From contig NZ_BSNG01000001.1 of assembly GCF_030159855.1 (NCBI RefSeq), forward strand, positions 1,302,001 through 1,366,000: 64,000 nucleotides of DNA. Reading direction: 5' to 3'. The translations under genes were made by a program, and so were the position numbers. Source of the stretch: Devosia yakushimensis. Lineage in GTDB: Bacteria; Pseudomonadota; Alphaproteobacteria; Rhizobiales; Devosiaceae. Shown piece after piece: positions 38,169 to 46,022 of this stretch (positions are counted from its first letter, which is position 1; the number at the start of each line of letters is the position of its first letter). Under the pieces are notes generated by a model that saw nothing but the letters and a program-made list of their open reading frames with translations, was not told the origin of the DNA and made no database searches.

Positions 38169-39089
38169 CTATCGCACCGCCGCTTCGACTGTCAGTGTTC
38201 CTTCATCCGCATCTATGACGGCATGGGTACCGATGGGGATGACCAAGGCATCCCTGCCATGGCCAAGTGGCAATCCACCAAGGATCGGTACATCAATAAG
38301 AGCTAGTCGATCACGCAGAACGTCGACGACAGACCAACCGTCGGTAGTGTCAAAATTCGTGAATTGTCCCACGGCTATCCCGGCAATGTTTTCAAGGTAG
38401 CCGGATTTGAGGAGCCTCGTCATCTGGCGGTCAATATGACCAAGCCCGGCCTTTTTGACGTCCTCAATGAAGAGGATGTTTCCATTGAGCTTGGGAATGA
38501 GCCAGTCCGCGCCCGTGACGATCATGTCCAGGTTGCCGCCAACAAGAATGCCTTCTGCACGCCCACTGGTCGTTAGCGAGGACGTTGGCACGTCTTCCAT
38601 CGATCGTAAATGAAGCGGCTCACCTGAACTCAACGCAGTGAGGCACGCGCGATAGGTCGTCTCGCTCAGCAGACCATCATAAAATGCTGATGGTGTTCCG
38701 TGGAGGCTGGGAATGTTGGCATGTTGCCAGAGCGCCAATTGAATGATCGTGATCTCGCTAAAGCCAACAACAAGCTTTGGATCATTGTGTGCCGCAGCAA
38801 AATCGAGCGCATCGGCGATGCGATAAGCGCCTTTGCCGCCTCTGGTCGCGATGATGGCTCTGACCTCAGAGTCCACAAATGCATCGTTGAGGTCGGAAAT
38901 CCTGTCTTCGTCGCGACCAGCAAGATAGCCATGTCGATCCAGGACATGCTTGCCCAGGTCGACACGAAATCCTGCTTGTTCAAGCAGTTCGACGGTTTTC
39001 TCCACGTCATCCTGATCAACATGGCTTGCTGGCGAGACCAATCGCACAAGGTCACCAGGCTTGAGCGCGGGAGGAAATCTAGTCGACAC
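38169..39089 (-). CDS. LD-carboxypeptidase (S66 family)
   Basis: 306 residues from a GTG at 39089 with GGGAG nine bases upstream; the frame runs on to 39191. S66 enzymes cut the L,D bond of murein tetrapeptides in recycling, or act in microcin C immunity (MccF-like). Visible: LKPGDLVRLVSPAS, ARAIIATRGGKGAYR-like nucleophile elbow region (IIATRGGKGAYRI), VVGFSEITIIQLALW with the likely catalytic Ser, LVGGNLDMIVTG and IPIGTHAVIDAD at the end. Base composition is clearly lower in GC than its neighbours, which suggests transfer. No murein genes are close. Confidence 0.85.
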   Translation of the reverse strand: MSTRFPPALKPGDLVRLVSPASHVDQDDVEKTVELLEQAGFRVDLGKHVLDRHGYLAGRDEDRISDLNDAFVDSEVRAIIATRGGKGAYRIADALDFAAAHNDPKLVVGFSEITIIQLALWQHANIPSLHGTPSAFYDGLLSETTYRACLTALSSGEPLHLRSMEDVPTSSLTTSGRAEGILVGGNLDMIVTGADWLIPKLNGNILFIEDVKKAGLGHIDRQMTRLLKSGYLENIAGIAVGQFTNFDTTDGWSVVDVLRDRLALIDVPILGGLPLGHGRDALVIPIGTHAVIDADEGTLTVEAAVR

Positions 39090-39458
39090 GATCAAGTGCT
39101 CCCATGCATGTGTGTGGTGCGAATATGAACTTGAGAGCGATCGCCGCAGAATGATGTTGTGCATTGCGCGTATGACGGCTGGGCGACACATAGCAGTATT
39201 GGCGAAAGCTCGGAAGCTGTCAGTCCCCTTCCACCCCTTTGCGGCCAGTCGGCGCTTAAGCAGTTATTCCTCTTGTCCCCGCTGCCGATTTCTCCCGCAT
39301 ACTCTCCCCGTTGCCCACGTCAGAGCCCAGTCATGACGAGTGATGGTCGTGGGGATAGCCGGAGGAGGAGGGGTCGCCTTCCTTGTGCGGGTTGGAAACT
39401 CGGCAGCCGCGCCTGCAATAATGGTAGCGCCTGAACCGGACCCGTTCGAAATCCCGGT

Positions 39459-39519
39459 ATGGTGGCGAGGCAATTGCCTCAAAACCAAAACTACGATGAG
39501 GCAAGCGCCTCGCCACCAT
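39459..39519. repeat. Nested palindromes upstream of rpsB
   Basis: Outer arms ATGGTGGCGAGGC (39459-39471) and GCCTCGCCACCAT (39507-39519) are a perfect inverted repeat. Each arm runs into its own small palindrome: GAGGCAATTGCCTC (39467-39480) and GAGGCAAGCGCCTC (39498-39511). Apart from this and the rpsB promoter, the 660-bp gap 39090-39749 shows no convincing gene. Confidence 0.6.
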
Positions 39520-39583
39520 CGCTCTACTGGGCGAACACGGACGACACGACAACCGCAATCCAGGCGGCGCTTCTGCACGTCAC

Positions 39584-39611
39584 TTGCCTTTCCTGTGCGC
39601 TTCCCCTATAT
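39584..39611 (+). promoter_or_regulatory. Candidate rpsB promoter
   Basis: TTGCCT (39584-39589), 16-nt spacer, CTATAT (39606-39611) resembles a housekeeping-sigma promoter and would leave a 5' leader of about 130 nt before rpsB. Confidence 0.35.
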
Positions 39612-39749
39612 CGCCCATGCGTTTGACTGCGTGTCAGCGCGATTTCACACACGAGACAGGCTTTTCGGGAAACTGGAAAACCATCCGGTGGCGGGAGACC
39701 GTCGCAATGTTTCGTGGAGGCATCAACCGGTAAACAAGGAGCAGCCATC

Positions 39750-40520
39750 ATGGCACTGCCCGATTTCTCCATGCGCCAATTGCTCGAGGCTGGCGTTCAC
39801 TTCGGCCACCAGAAGCACCGCTGGAACCCCAAGATGGAACGGTTCATCTTCGGCGTTCGCAACGACATTCACATTCTCGACCTGAGCCAGACCGTGCCGG
39901 CCCTGAGCCGCGCGCTGCAGCTGGTCTCCGACACCGTGGCCGATGGCGGCCGCGTGCTGTTCGTCGGCACCAAGCGTCAGGCCGCTCCTCTGGTTGCTGA
40001 CGCTGCCAAGCAGTCGGCCCAGTACTATGTCAACTCGCGCTGGCTCGGCGGCACGCTGACCAACTGGCAGACCATCTCGAACTCGATCTCGCGCCTGCGC
40101 GAACTCGAATCGTTGAGCGAAGACGAGCTGGCCCTGCGCACCAAGAAAGAGCGCCTGATGATGAGCCGCGAGCAGGAACGCCTTGAGCGCGACCTGGGCG
40201 GTATCAAGGACATGGGCAACCTGCCCAGCCTGTTGTTCGTCATCGACACCAACAAGGAAGCCAACGCGATCAAGGAAGCCCGCCGCCTGGGTATCCCGGT
40301 CGTCGCCATCGTCGATACCAATTGCGACCCCGACACTGTCGATTACCCGATCCCGGGCAATGACGACGCGTCGCGCGCTCTGGAACTCTACGTGTCGCTG
40401 GTGTCCAAGGCTGCGATCGACGGCATCGGCCGTTCGTCCTCGGCTCTCGGTGCCGATCTCGGCGCTGCTGAAAGCGCTCCGGCAGAAGAGCTGCCGACCG
40501 ACGAAGCAAGTGTCAACTAA
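39750..40520 (+). CDS. rpsB: 30S ribosomal protein S2
   Basis: 256 residues, starting MALPDFSMRQLLEAGVHFGH with AAGGAG nine bases upstream. Standard uS2 motifs: HRWNPKM..FIFG.RNDIHILDL, FVGTKRQA, RWLGGTLTNW, LPSLLFVIDTNKE, IPVVAIVDTNCDPD...YPIPGNDDA. The C-terminal ~25 residues are Ala/Glu-rich. First gene of the rpsB-tsf-pyrH-frr-uppS-cdsA-rseP block. Confidence 0.97.
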   Translation: MALPDFSMRQLLEAGVHFGHQKHRWNPKMERFIFGVRNDIHILDLSQTVPALSRALQLVSDTVADGGRVLFVGTKRQAAPLVADAAKQSAQYYVNSRWLGGTLTNWQTISNSISRLRELESLSEDELALRTKKERLMMSREQERLERDLGGIKDMGNLPSLLFVIDTNKEANAIKEARRLGIPVVAIVDTNCDPDTVDYPIPGNDDASRALELYVSLVSKAAIDGIGRSSSALGADLGAAESAPAEELPTDEASVN

Positions 40521-40556
40521 GCCGGTTATTCCGGACTTCGTTTTGATCTGAAATAT

Positions 40557-40576
40557 GCGGCCCCGCGAGGGGCCGC
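40557..40576 (+). promoter_or_regulatory. GNRA-capped hairpin between rpsB and tsf
   Basis: GCGGCCCC (40557-40564) pairs perfectly with GGGGCCGC (40569-40576) around the tetraloop GCGA. It ends 3 nt before the tsf ribosome site (AGAGGTG). No T tract, so attenuation or control of tsf translation is more likely than full termination. Confidence 0.6.
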
Positions 40577-40590
40577 CAAGAGGTGTACCC

Positions 40591-41517
40591 ATGGAAATCA
40601 CTGCAGCAATGGTCAAGCAGCTCCGTGACGCGACCGGCGTCGGGATGATGGACTGCAAGAAGGCCCTGGCCGAAACCAATGGCGACATGGAAGCAGCGGT
40701 CGATTGGCTGCGCACGCGTGGCCTCGCCAAGGCCGCCAAGAAGGCTGACCGCGTTGCGGCCGAGGGCCTGGTTGGCGTTGCCACCAATGGCACCACTGCC
40801 GCCGCAGTCGAAGTCAATTCCGAGACCGACTTCGTTGCGCTCAACCAGCAGTTCCAGTCGATCGTGAGCAATGTTGCCAAGCTGGCGCTCGACGCCGATG
40901 GCGACGTGGTCAAGCTCGGCGAAATGCCGTTCCCCGGTTCGGGCCATTCGGTTTCGGCCGAGCTGACCGAAGCCATCGCCAAGATCGGCGAGAACATGAA
41001 CCTGCGCCGCACGCAGACCGTTTCGGTCACCGATGGCGTGGTGGAAAGCTATGTGCATAACGCGGTCAAGCCGGGTCTGGGCAAGATCGCCATCCTGGTG
41101 GCTCTCGAGTCCACCGGCGACAAGGCTGGCCTGTCGGCTCTCGGCAAGCAGCTCGCCATGCACATTGCCGCTGCCCAGCCGCAGGCAATTGCCCCCGACG
41201 AACTGGATCAGGATGTGGTGGCTCGCGAGCGCGCCATCATTCTCGAGCAGGTCAAGGAATCGGGCAAGTCCGCCGAGATCGCCGAAAAGATGGTCGAAGG
41301 CCGCATGCGCAAATATTTCGAGGAAGTCACTCTGCTTTCGCAGGTGTTCGTCGTCGATGGCGAGACCAAGGTCGGCGACGTGCTCAAGAATGCCGAGAAG
41401 GATGTCGGCGCTCCGATCAAGCTGACCAAGTTCGTGCGTTTCGCCCTGGGCGAGGGCATCGAAAAGGTCGAGACCGACTTTGCCGCTGAAGTCGCCGCTA
41501 CTGCCGGCGTAAAGTAA
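40591..41517 (+). CDS. tsf: Translation elongation factor Ts
   Basis: Nucleotide-exchange factor for EF-Tu, 308 residues. N-terminal UBA-like domain MEITAAMVKQLRDATGVGMMDCKKAL with the TGVGMMDCKKAL signature, then EVNSETDFVA.N..F (core), and the second core repeat up to VRFALGEGIEKVETDFA. AGAGGTG precedes the ATG at 40591. The 70-nt gap from rpsB carries a stable hairpin that could set the S2/EF-Ts ratio. Confidence 0.96.
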   Translation: MEITAAMVKQLRDATGVGMMDCKKALAETNGDMEAAVDWLRTRGLAKAAKKADRVAAEGLVGVATNGTTAAAVEVNSETDFVALNQQFQSIVSNVAKLALDADGDVVKLGEMPFPGSGHSVSAELTEAIAKIGENMNLRRTQTVSVTDGVVESYVHNAVKPGLGKIAILVALESTGDKAGLSALGKQLAMHIAAAQPQAIAPDELDQDVVARERAIILEQVKESGKSAEIAEKMVEGRMRKYFEEVTLLSQVFVVDGETKVGDVLKNAEKDVGAPIKLTKFVRFALGEGIEKVETDFAAEVAATAGVK

Positions 41518-41524
41518 GCTGATT

Positions 41525-41550
41525 GCGGGTGGGCCTATGGGCCCATCCGC
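41525..41550 (+). terminator. Hairpin after tsf
   Basis: GCGGGTGGGC (41525-41534) pairs with GCCCATCCGC (41541-41550) allowing G-U pairs. There is no T run, so it may be a weak or rho-assisted terminator or attenuator before pyrH. Confidence 0.4.
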
Positions 41551-41714
41551 TGCTCTCCCGGCGGCCATGATTTGGCCCGGGATCGAGTGCATGACGCCGT
41601 TGCATCATTTCCACAGGTGCAGCGCTTCCCCTTGGCGGCGCTATTGCTTAGTGTCGCTCGGGTGCCGCCGGAATCGGTGCCCCATCATGTTTTGTTATCC
41701 AAGGGGTTTTGCCG

Positions 41715-42434
41715 ATGGCGCCTGCCTACAAACGCATTCTGCTCAAGGTCTCGGGCGAAGCGCTGGCGGGGGATAATTCCTTCGGTATAGAGCCACCTTT
41801 CCTGCAAGCTATTGCCAAGCAGATTGCCGATGTCGCCAGTACGGGCGTGCAGATCGGCATCGTGGTGGGCGGCGGCAATATTTTCCGCGGCATGGCCGGC
41901 GCCGCTGACGGCACAGACCGGGTGACGGCAGACCTGATGGGGATGCTGGGGACCATGATCAACGCGCTGGCGCTGTCCAACGCGATCACCCGCCAGGGCG
42001 TCAAGGCCAAGGCATTCAGCGCCGTCACCATGCCCAACGTGGCCGATACCTTTACCGCTCGCGCCGCAAAGTCGGCGCTGGAAGACGGTTTTGTGGTTGT
42101 GCTCGGCGGGGGGATCGGCAATCCGTTTTTTACGACCGATACGGCTTCGACGCTGCGTGCTATCGAGCTTGAATGCGATGTTGTACTCAAGGGTACCAAG
42201 GTCGACGGGGTCTATTCGGACGACCCGATGAAGAACCCGGATGCGCTTCGTTATGACACGATCAGTTATGACGACGTCATCGGGAAAAACCTTAAGGTCA
42301 TGGATACTGCCGCATTCGCGCTTGCCCGCGACAATTCCATGCCGATAATCGTATATGCGCTCGATGATCCGGGCGGGTTGACCGGCGTGCTTGCCGGCCA
42401 GACCCGAAGCACTCTGGTCAGCGCGTCGAACTAG
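41715..42434 (+). CDS. pyrH: Uridylate kinase
   Basis: UMP kinase of the amino-acid-kinase fold, 239 residues from ATG 41715 with AAGGGG upstream. Signatures: YKRILLKVSGEAL, GVQIGIVVGGGNIFRG, DLMGMLGTMINALAL, VVLGGGIGNPFFTTDTASTLRA, KGTKVDGVYSDDP and DTAAFALARDN. Starts a compact run: frr follows after 17 nt. Confidence 0.96.
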   Translation: MAPAYKRILLKVSGEALAGDNSFGIEPPFLQAIAKQIADVASTGVQIGIVVGGGNIFRGMAGAADGTDRVTADLMGMLGTMINALALSNAITRQGVKAKAFSAVTMPNVADTFTARAAKSALEDGFVVVLGGGIGNPFFTTDTASTLRAIELECDVVLKGTKVDGVYSDDPMKNPDALRYDTISYDDVIGKNLKVMDTAAFALARDNSMPIIVYALDDPGGLTGVLAGQTRSTLVSASN

Positions 42435-42451
42435 ACGAGAAGGACTTAGCT

Positions 42452-43012
42452 ATGGCCGCCACTTACGACCTGAGCGAACTCAAAAGCCGGATGCAGAAAT
42501 CGATCACCTCGCTGCGTGACGAACTGGGCGGGCTGCGCACGGGCCGTGCCAGCGCCAGCCTGCTGGAACCGGTGACCGTCGAGGCCTATGGTTCGCGGAT
42601 GCCATTGAATCAGGTGGCGACTGTGACCGTGCCGGAGCCGCGCATGTTGAGCGTGCAGGTGTGGGATCGCCAGATGGCCAATGCTGTCGAGAAGGCCATC
42701 CGTGATAGCGGCCTGGGCCTCAATCCGATGGGGGAGGGGCAGATCATCCGCGTGCCGCTGCCCGAGCTCAACGAAGAACGCCGCCGTGAGCTGACCAAGG
42801 TTGCGCATAATTATGCCGAGCAGGCTCGCGTGGCCGTCCGCCACATTCGCCGCGATGGCATGGATGTGCTCAAGAAGGCGGAAAAGGATGGCGATATGAG
42901 CCAGGACGATGCCCGCGTGCAGAGCGACCTGGTGCAGAAAGCGACCGATGCGGCAGTGGCCGAGATCGATACGGTTGTCGCTGCCAAGGAACAGGAAATC
43001 ATGCAGGTCTAA
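42452..43012 (+). CDS. frr: Ribosome recycling factor
   Basis: 186 residues, three-helix bundle with a small beta domain; splits the ribosome after termination together with EF-G. Motifs: GGLRTGRASASLLEPVTVEAYGS..PLNQVA, VWDRQM, DSGLGLNPMGEGQIIRVPLPELNEERRRELTK, ARVAVRHIRRDGM, KATDAAVAEIDTVVAAKEQEIMQV. Sits between pyrH and uppS as in most Hyphomicrobiales. Confidence 0.97.
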   Translation: MAATYDLSELKSRMQKSITSLRDELGGLRTGRASASLLEPVTVEAYGSRMPLNQVATVTVPEPRMLSVQVWDRQMANAVEKAIRDSGLGLNPMGEGQIIRVPLPELNEERRRELTKVAHNYAEQARVAVRHIRRDGMDVLKKAEKDGDMSQDDARVQSDLVQKATDAAVAEIDTVVAAKEQEIMQV

Positions 43013-43042
43013 GCTTGCACCCACTGCGCCAGGAGAGCGTGG

Positions 43043-43804
43043 ATGTCCATCGACCCCGCCAGCATTGTCGAAGTTGCACCGCGCGCCTCGCTGCGCATTC
43101 CGGCGCATCTTGGCGTGATCATGGATGGCAATGGCCGCTGGGCGAAAGCACGGGGCAAGCGCCGCACCGAAGGGCATATCGAGGGCGTCAAGGCGCTACG
43201 CAACCTTGTCGAGCTATGCATCAATTACGGTGTGGCAAACCTTACGGTGTTCAGTTTCTCATCAGAGAACTGGACGCGTCCAAAAGACGAAATAATATTT
43301 ATTTTCAATCTTTTGAGGCGCTTTGTTGCTTCGGATTTGCAACGGCTTATCCGCAATAATGTGCAAGTGCGGATCATCGGGTCGCGCGAGGGGCTGGAGC
43401 CGTCCCTGATCCGGCTCATTGATGATGTCGAGGCCAAGACGGCGGCGAATACCGGCCTCGTGTTGATTGTCGCCTTCAATTATGGCGGCAAGGCCGAAAT
43501 CGTTGACGCGACGCGGCGGATTGCCAGCGAGGTTGCCGCGGGGCGACTGGCGCCGGAGCAGATTTCCGAGGCAACCATCGAGGCAGCGCTCTATACGACC
43601 GGCATTCCTCATCCCGACGTCATCGTCCGCACCAGCGGCGAGCAGCGCATTTCCAATTTCCTGCTCTGGCAGGCGGCCTATTCGGAATTCGTCTTCGTAG
43701 ACGATTACTGGCCCGACTTTAACGAGACCGCATTCCTCCGCGTGCTGGAGATTTTTTCCCAGCGGGTCAGGCGGTTCGGCGGTATCGAGGCGGCGTCACC
43801 TTGA
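43043..43804 (+). CDS. uppS: Undecaprenyl (di-trans,poly-cis) diphosphate synthase
   Basis: Cis-prenyltransferase making the C55 carrier lipid for cell-wall synthesis, 253 residues. Motifs: HLGVIMDGNGRWAKARGKRRTEGH (catalytic Asp28), NLTVFSFSSENWTRP, GKAEIVDATRRIA, PDVIVRTSGEQRISNFLLWQAAYSE (diphosphate binding). Its TGA overlaps the cdsA TTG start (TTGA at 43801-43804), implying coupled translation. Confidence 0.96.
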   Translation: MSIDPASIVEVAPRASLRIPAHLGVIMDGNGRWAKARGKRRTEGHIEGVKALRNLVELCINYGVANLTVFSFSSENWTRPKDEIIFIFNLLRRFVASDLQRLIRNNVQVRIIGSREGLEPSLIRLIDDVEAKTAANTGLVLIVAFNYGGKAEIVDATRRIASEVAAGRLAPEQISEATIEAALYTTGIPHPDVIVRTSGEQRISNFLLWQAAYSEFVFVDDYWPDFNETAFLRVLEIFSQRVRRFGGIEAASP

Positions 43805-44661
43805 CCAGTCCAGGCGATTCTTCGTCAGAGCCATCTGCCAATCGCCGCCGCTTGTGGGCCGATCTCGGGCCCCGTCTCGTCTCCGCCGCCGTACTGATCG
43901 CATTGACTGCCACGGCGCTTTATGTGGGCAGCTATCTGTTCGCGGCTGTTGTCGGAGGTGTATTTGGCGGCGCCTATCGCGAATGGGAAACCATGGTGTC
44001 GCGCGCGCCGCTTACCCCTGGCGGAATGGTGCTCATCGGGCTGGTGGCCCTATCCGGCCTGATTTTTCCGCTATTTGGAGTAATTGGCAGCGCCGGCGTC
44101 ATTGCCGTGGCTTGCGTCGTGGCCTTGGCCATGCGTGGCGAGGGGCTGTGGTGGCGCGTGCTTGGTCTGGTCATCTATGGCGCGATCATTATCGCCGCCC
44201 TGACCATGCGGGGCACAACCATGGCGGGCGTCTGGGCCGGCGTCTATCTGGGCACGGTTGTTTGGATGACTGATTCTGCGGCATTTTTCACCGGCCGGCA
44301 GATCGGTGGAGAGAAGCTGGCGCCCGATATTTCGCCCTCAAAAACCTGGTCGGGTGCGCTCGGTGGATTGGCCCTGGGGGTAGGGGCCGGGATGCTGGTC
44401 TGGATCGTGGTGACGGAATCGCCGTGGTGGATAGGGTTGGTGCTGTCCATTGCTATCAGCGTGCTGGGGCAGGCTGGCGACCTCACCGAGAGCGCAATCA
44501 AACGTCATTTCCGCATCAAGGATAGCGGCGATATCATTCCGGGGCATGGCGGTCTGATGGATCGGCTCGACAGCCTTACATTCGGCGTGTTGCTGGTCGT
44601 CCTTGTCGGCGGGTTGCATGCCGGCTTCGGCTCTGTCGCCGAGGGACTGCTCCATTGGTGA
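43801..44661 (+). CDS. cdsA: Phosphatidate cytidylyltransferase
   Basis: Makes CDP-diacylglycerol, the precursor of bacterial phospholipids. 286 residues, about eight membrane helices, TTG start overlapping the uppS stop. Family pattern in the C-terminal half: TDSAAFFTGRQIGGEKLAPDISPSKTWSGALGGL, then GDLTESAIKRHFRIKDSGDIIPGHGGLMDRLDSL, the CdsA signature with its acidic residues intact. In many relatives dxr follows cdsA; here rseP comes next after 40 bp. Confidence 0.95.
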   Translation: MTSPGDSSSEPSANRRRLWADLGPRLVSAAVLIALTATALYVGSYLFAAVVGGVFGGAYREWETMVSRAPLTPGGMVLIGLVALSGLIFPLFGVIGSAGVIAVACVVALAMRGEGLWWRVLGLVIYGAIIIAALTMRGTTMAGVWAGVYLGTVVWMTDSAAFFTGRQIGGEKLAPDISPSKTWSGALGGLALGVGAGMLVWIVVTESPWWIGLVLSIAISVLGQAGDLTESAIKRHFRIKDSGDIIPGHGGLMDRLDSLTFGVLLVVLVGGLHAGFGSVAEGLLHW

Positions 44662-44701
44662 TGACTCGGCCGCTGGCGCGGCCGGCTCGATAAGGACCGA
44701 C

Positions 44702-45838
44702 ATGTTCGACTTTGCATTCTGGTTGCTTTCTTACGTCGTTCCGTTTCTGGCGGTGCTGACCATCATCGTCTTCGTTCATGAAATGGGGCACTACCTCGTT
44801 GCCCGGTGGAATGGGGTGGCGATCCAGACCTTTTCGATCGGGTTTGGCCGCGAGTTGATCGGCTGGGATGACAGGCACGGTACGCGCTGGCGGATTTCAG
44901 CGATTCCGCTGGGTGGTTATGTGCGCTTTGTCGGCGACATGAACGCAGCGAGCGTGCCCGATGCCGAGAGCGTGGCCAATGCCGATCCGGAGCTGGCCCC
45001 AAGGCTGTTTGCCAACAAGAATGTCTGGCAACGCATTGCCGTTGTTGTGGCGGGGCCGATTGCCAATCTCATCCTCACCTTCGTCATTCTCTATGGCCTT
45101 CTGGTGGGGTATGGCCGCTATACGGTGCCACCGGTAATCGGGGAGGTGACGGTAGCCTCCGTCGCCGAGGCGGCGGGCCTTGAAGCGGGCGACAATGTCG
45201 TGTCAGTGGATGGCTATGCCGTGCGCAGTTTCGACGATTTCCAGCGTTTCATCGCGACCGCACCCGAACGGCATGTGAGCATCGTGGTTGATCGCAACGG
45301 CACCCAAAAAACCCTCGAGCTGGTGCCCGAGGCTGTCGAGACGCAGGACCGTTTCGGCAATAACCAGCGGATTGGCCGGATCGGGGTGAGTCGAACCATC
45401 GATGAGGCTGATGTGACGCTGTATCGGCCGGGGCCGGTGGAGGCAGTGGGGATGACCTTCGAGGAAATCCGCTTCATCGTGCAGCGCACGGGAGCCTTTC
45501 TTGGGGATTTCTTCGTCGGCCGGGGTGATGTCGAGCAGCTGGGCGGGCCGGTCAGAGTGGCCAAGGTTTCCGGGCAAGTGGCGACATTGGGCGTGGTTGC
45601 GCTCATCAATCTGACAGCGTTGTTGTCGCTTAATATCGGAATCTTCAACCTTTTACCCGTACCCATGCTCGACGGCGGGCACTTATTGTACTATCTCGTC
45701 GAAGCTGTGAGAGGGCGACCGCTCAGCATGAGAGTTCAGGAAATAGGGTTCCGTTTCGGATTTGCCCTGGTCCTGGCACTGATGGTGTTCACGCTCTTTA
45801 ACGACACACTGTTCGCTTATCTCAGAACCTTGGGTTAA
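44702..45838 (+). CDS. rseP: Site-2 zinc metalloprotease RseP
   Basis: Intramembrane protease that cleaves anti-sigma factors and remnant signal peptides. 378 residues from ATG 44702 with ATAAGGA upstream. Zinc motif HEMGH in the first helix (His26, Glu27, His30), FGRELIGWDDRHGTRWRISAIPLGGYVRFVGD, one PDZ domain (about 125-205), and the second zinc-ligand motif NLLPVPMLDGGH near residue 325 in the last third. Placed between cdsA and bamA. Confidence 0.95.
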   Translation: MFDFAFWLLSYVVPFLAVLTIIVFVHEMGHYLVARWNGVAIQTFSIGFGRELIGWDDRHGTRWRISAIPLGGYVRFVGDMNAASVPDAESVANADPELAPRLFANKNVWQRIAVVVAGPIANLILTFVILYGLLVGYGRYTVPPVIGEVTVASVAEAAGLEAGDNVVSVDGYAVRSFDDFQRFIATAPERHVSIVVDRNGTQKTLELVPEAVETQDRFGNNQRIGRIGVSRTIDEADVTLYRPGPVEAVGMTFEEIRFIVQRTGAFLGDFFVGRGDVEQLGGPVRVAKVSGQVATLGVVALINLTALLSLNIGIFNLLPVPMLDGGHLLYYLVEAVRGRPLSMRVQEIGFRFGFALVLALMVFTLFNDTLFAYLRTLG

Positions 45839-46022
45839 CCTCTGGTTAGCCTTGGTTCGCAAGGTGTTGCAGGAATACAAGGGCACCAATCATTTGCTAA
45901 CCGCGTCGAGGCTTCCGCCTTGCCGTTGGTTAAAAAGACGGTAAAACGGTGCAATGGAGTTTGCTTGGGGGAGCGCTGTGCATGGCGAATCCTCGGGCCT
46001 GGTCGCAGAAGGCAATAAAAAT

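Noticed and set aside
39264..39578. Possible 104-codon minus-strand gene upstream of rpsB
   Set aside because: Arg/Pro-rich translation, no ribosome site, and it spans the palindromic repeat.
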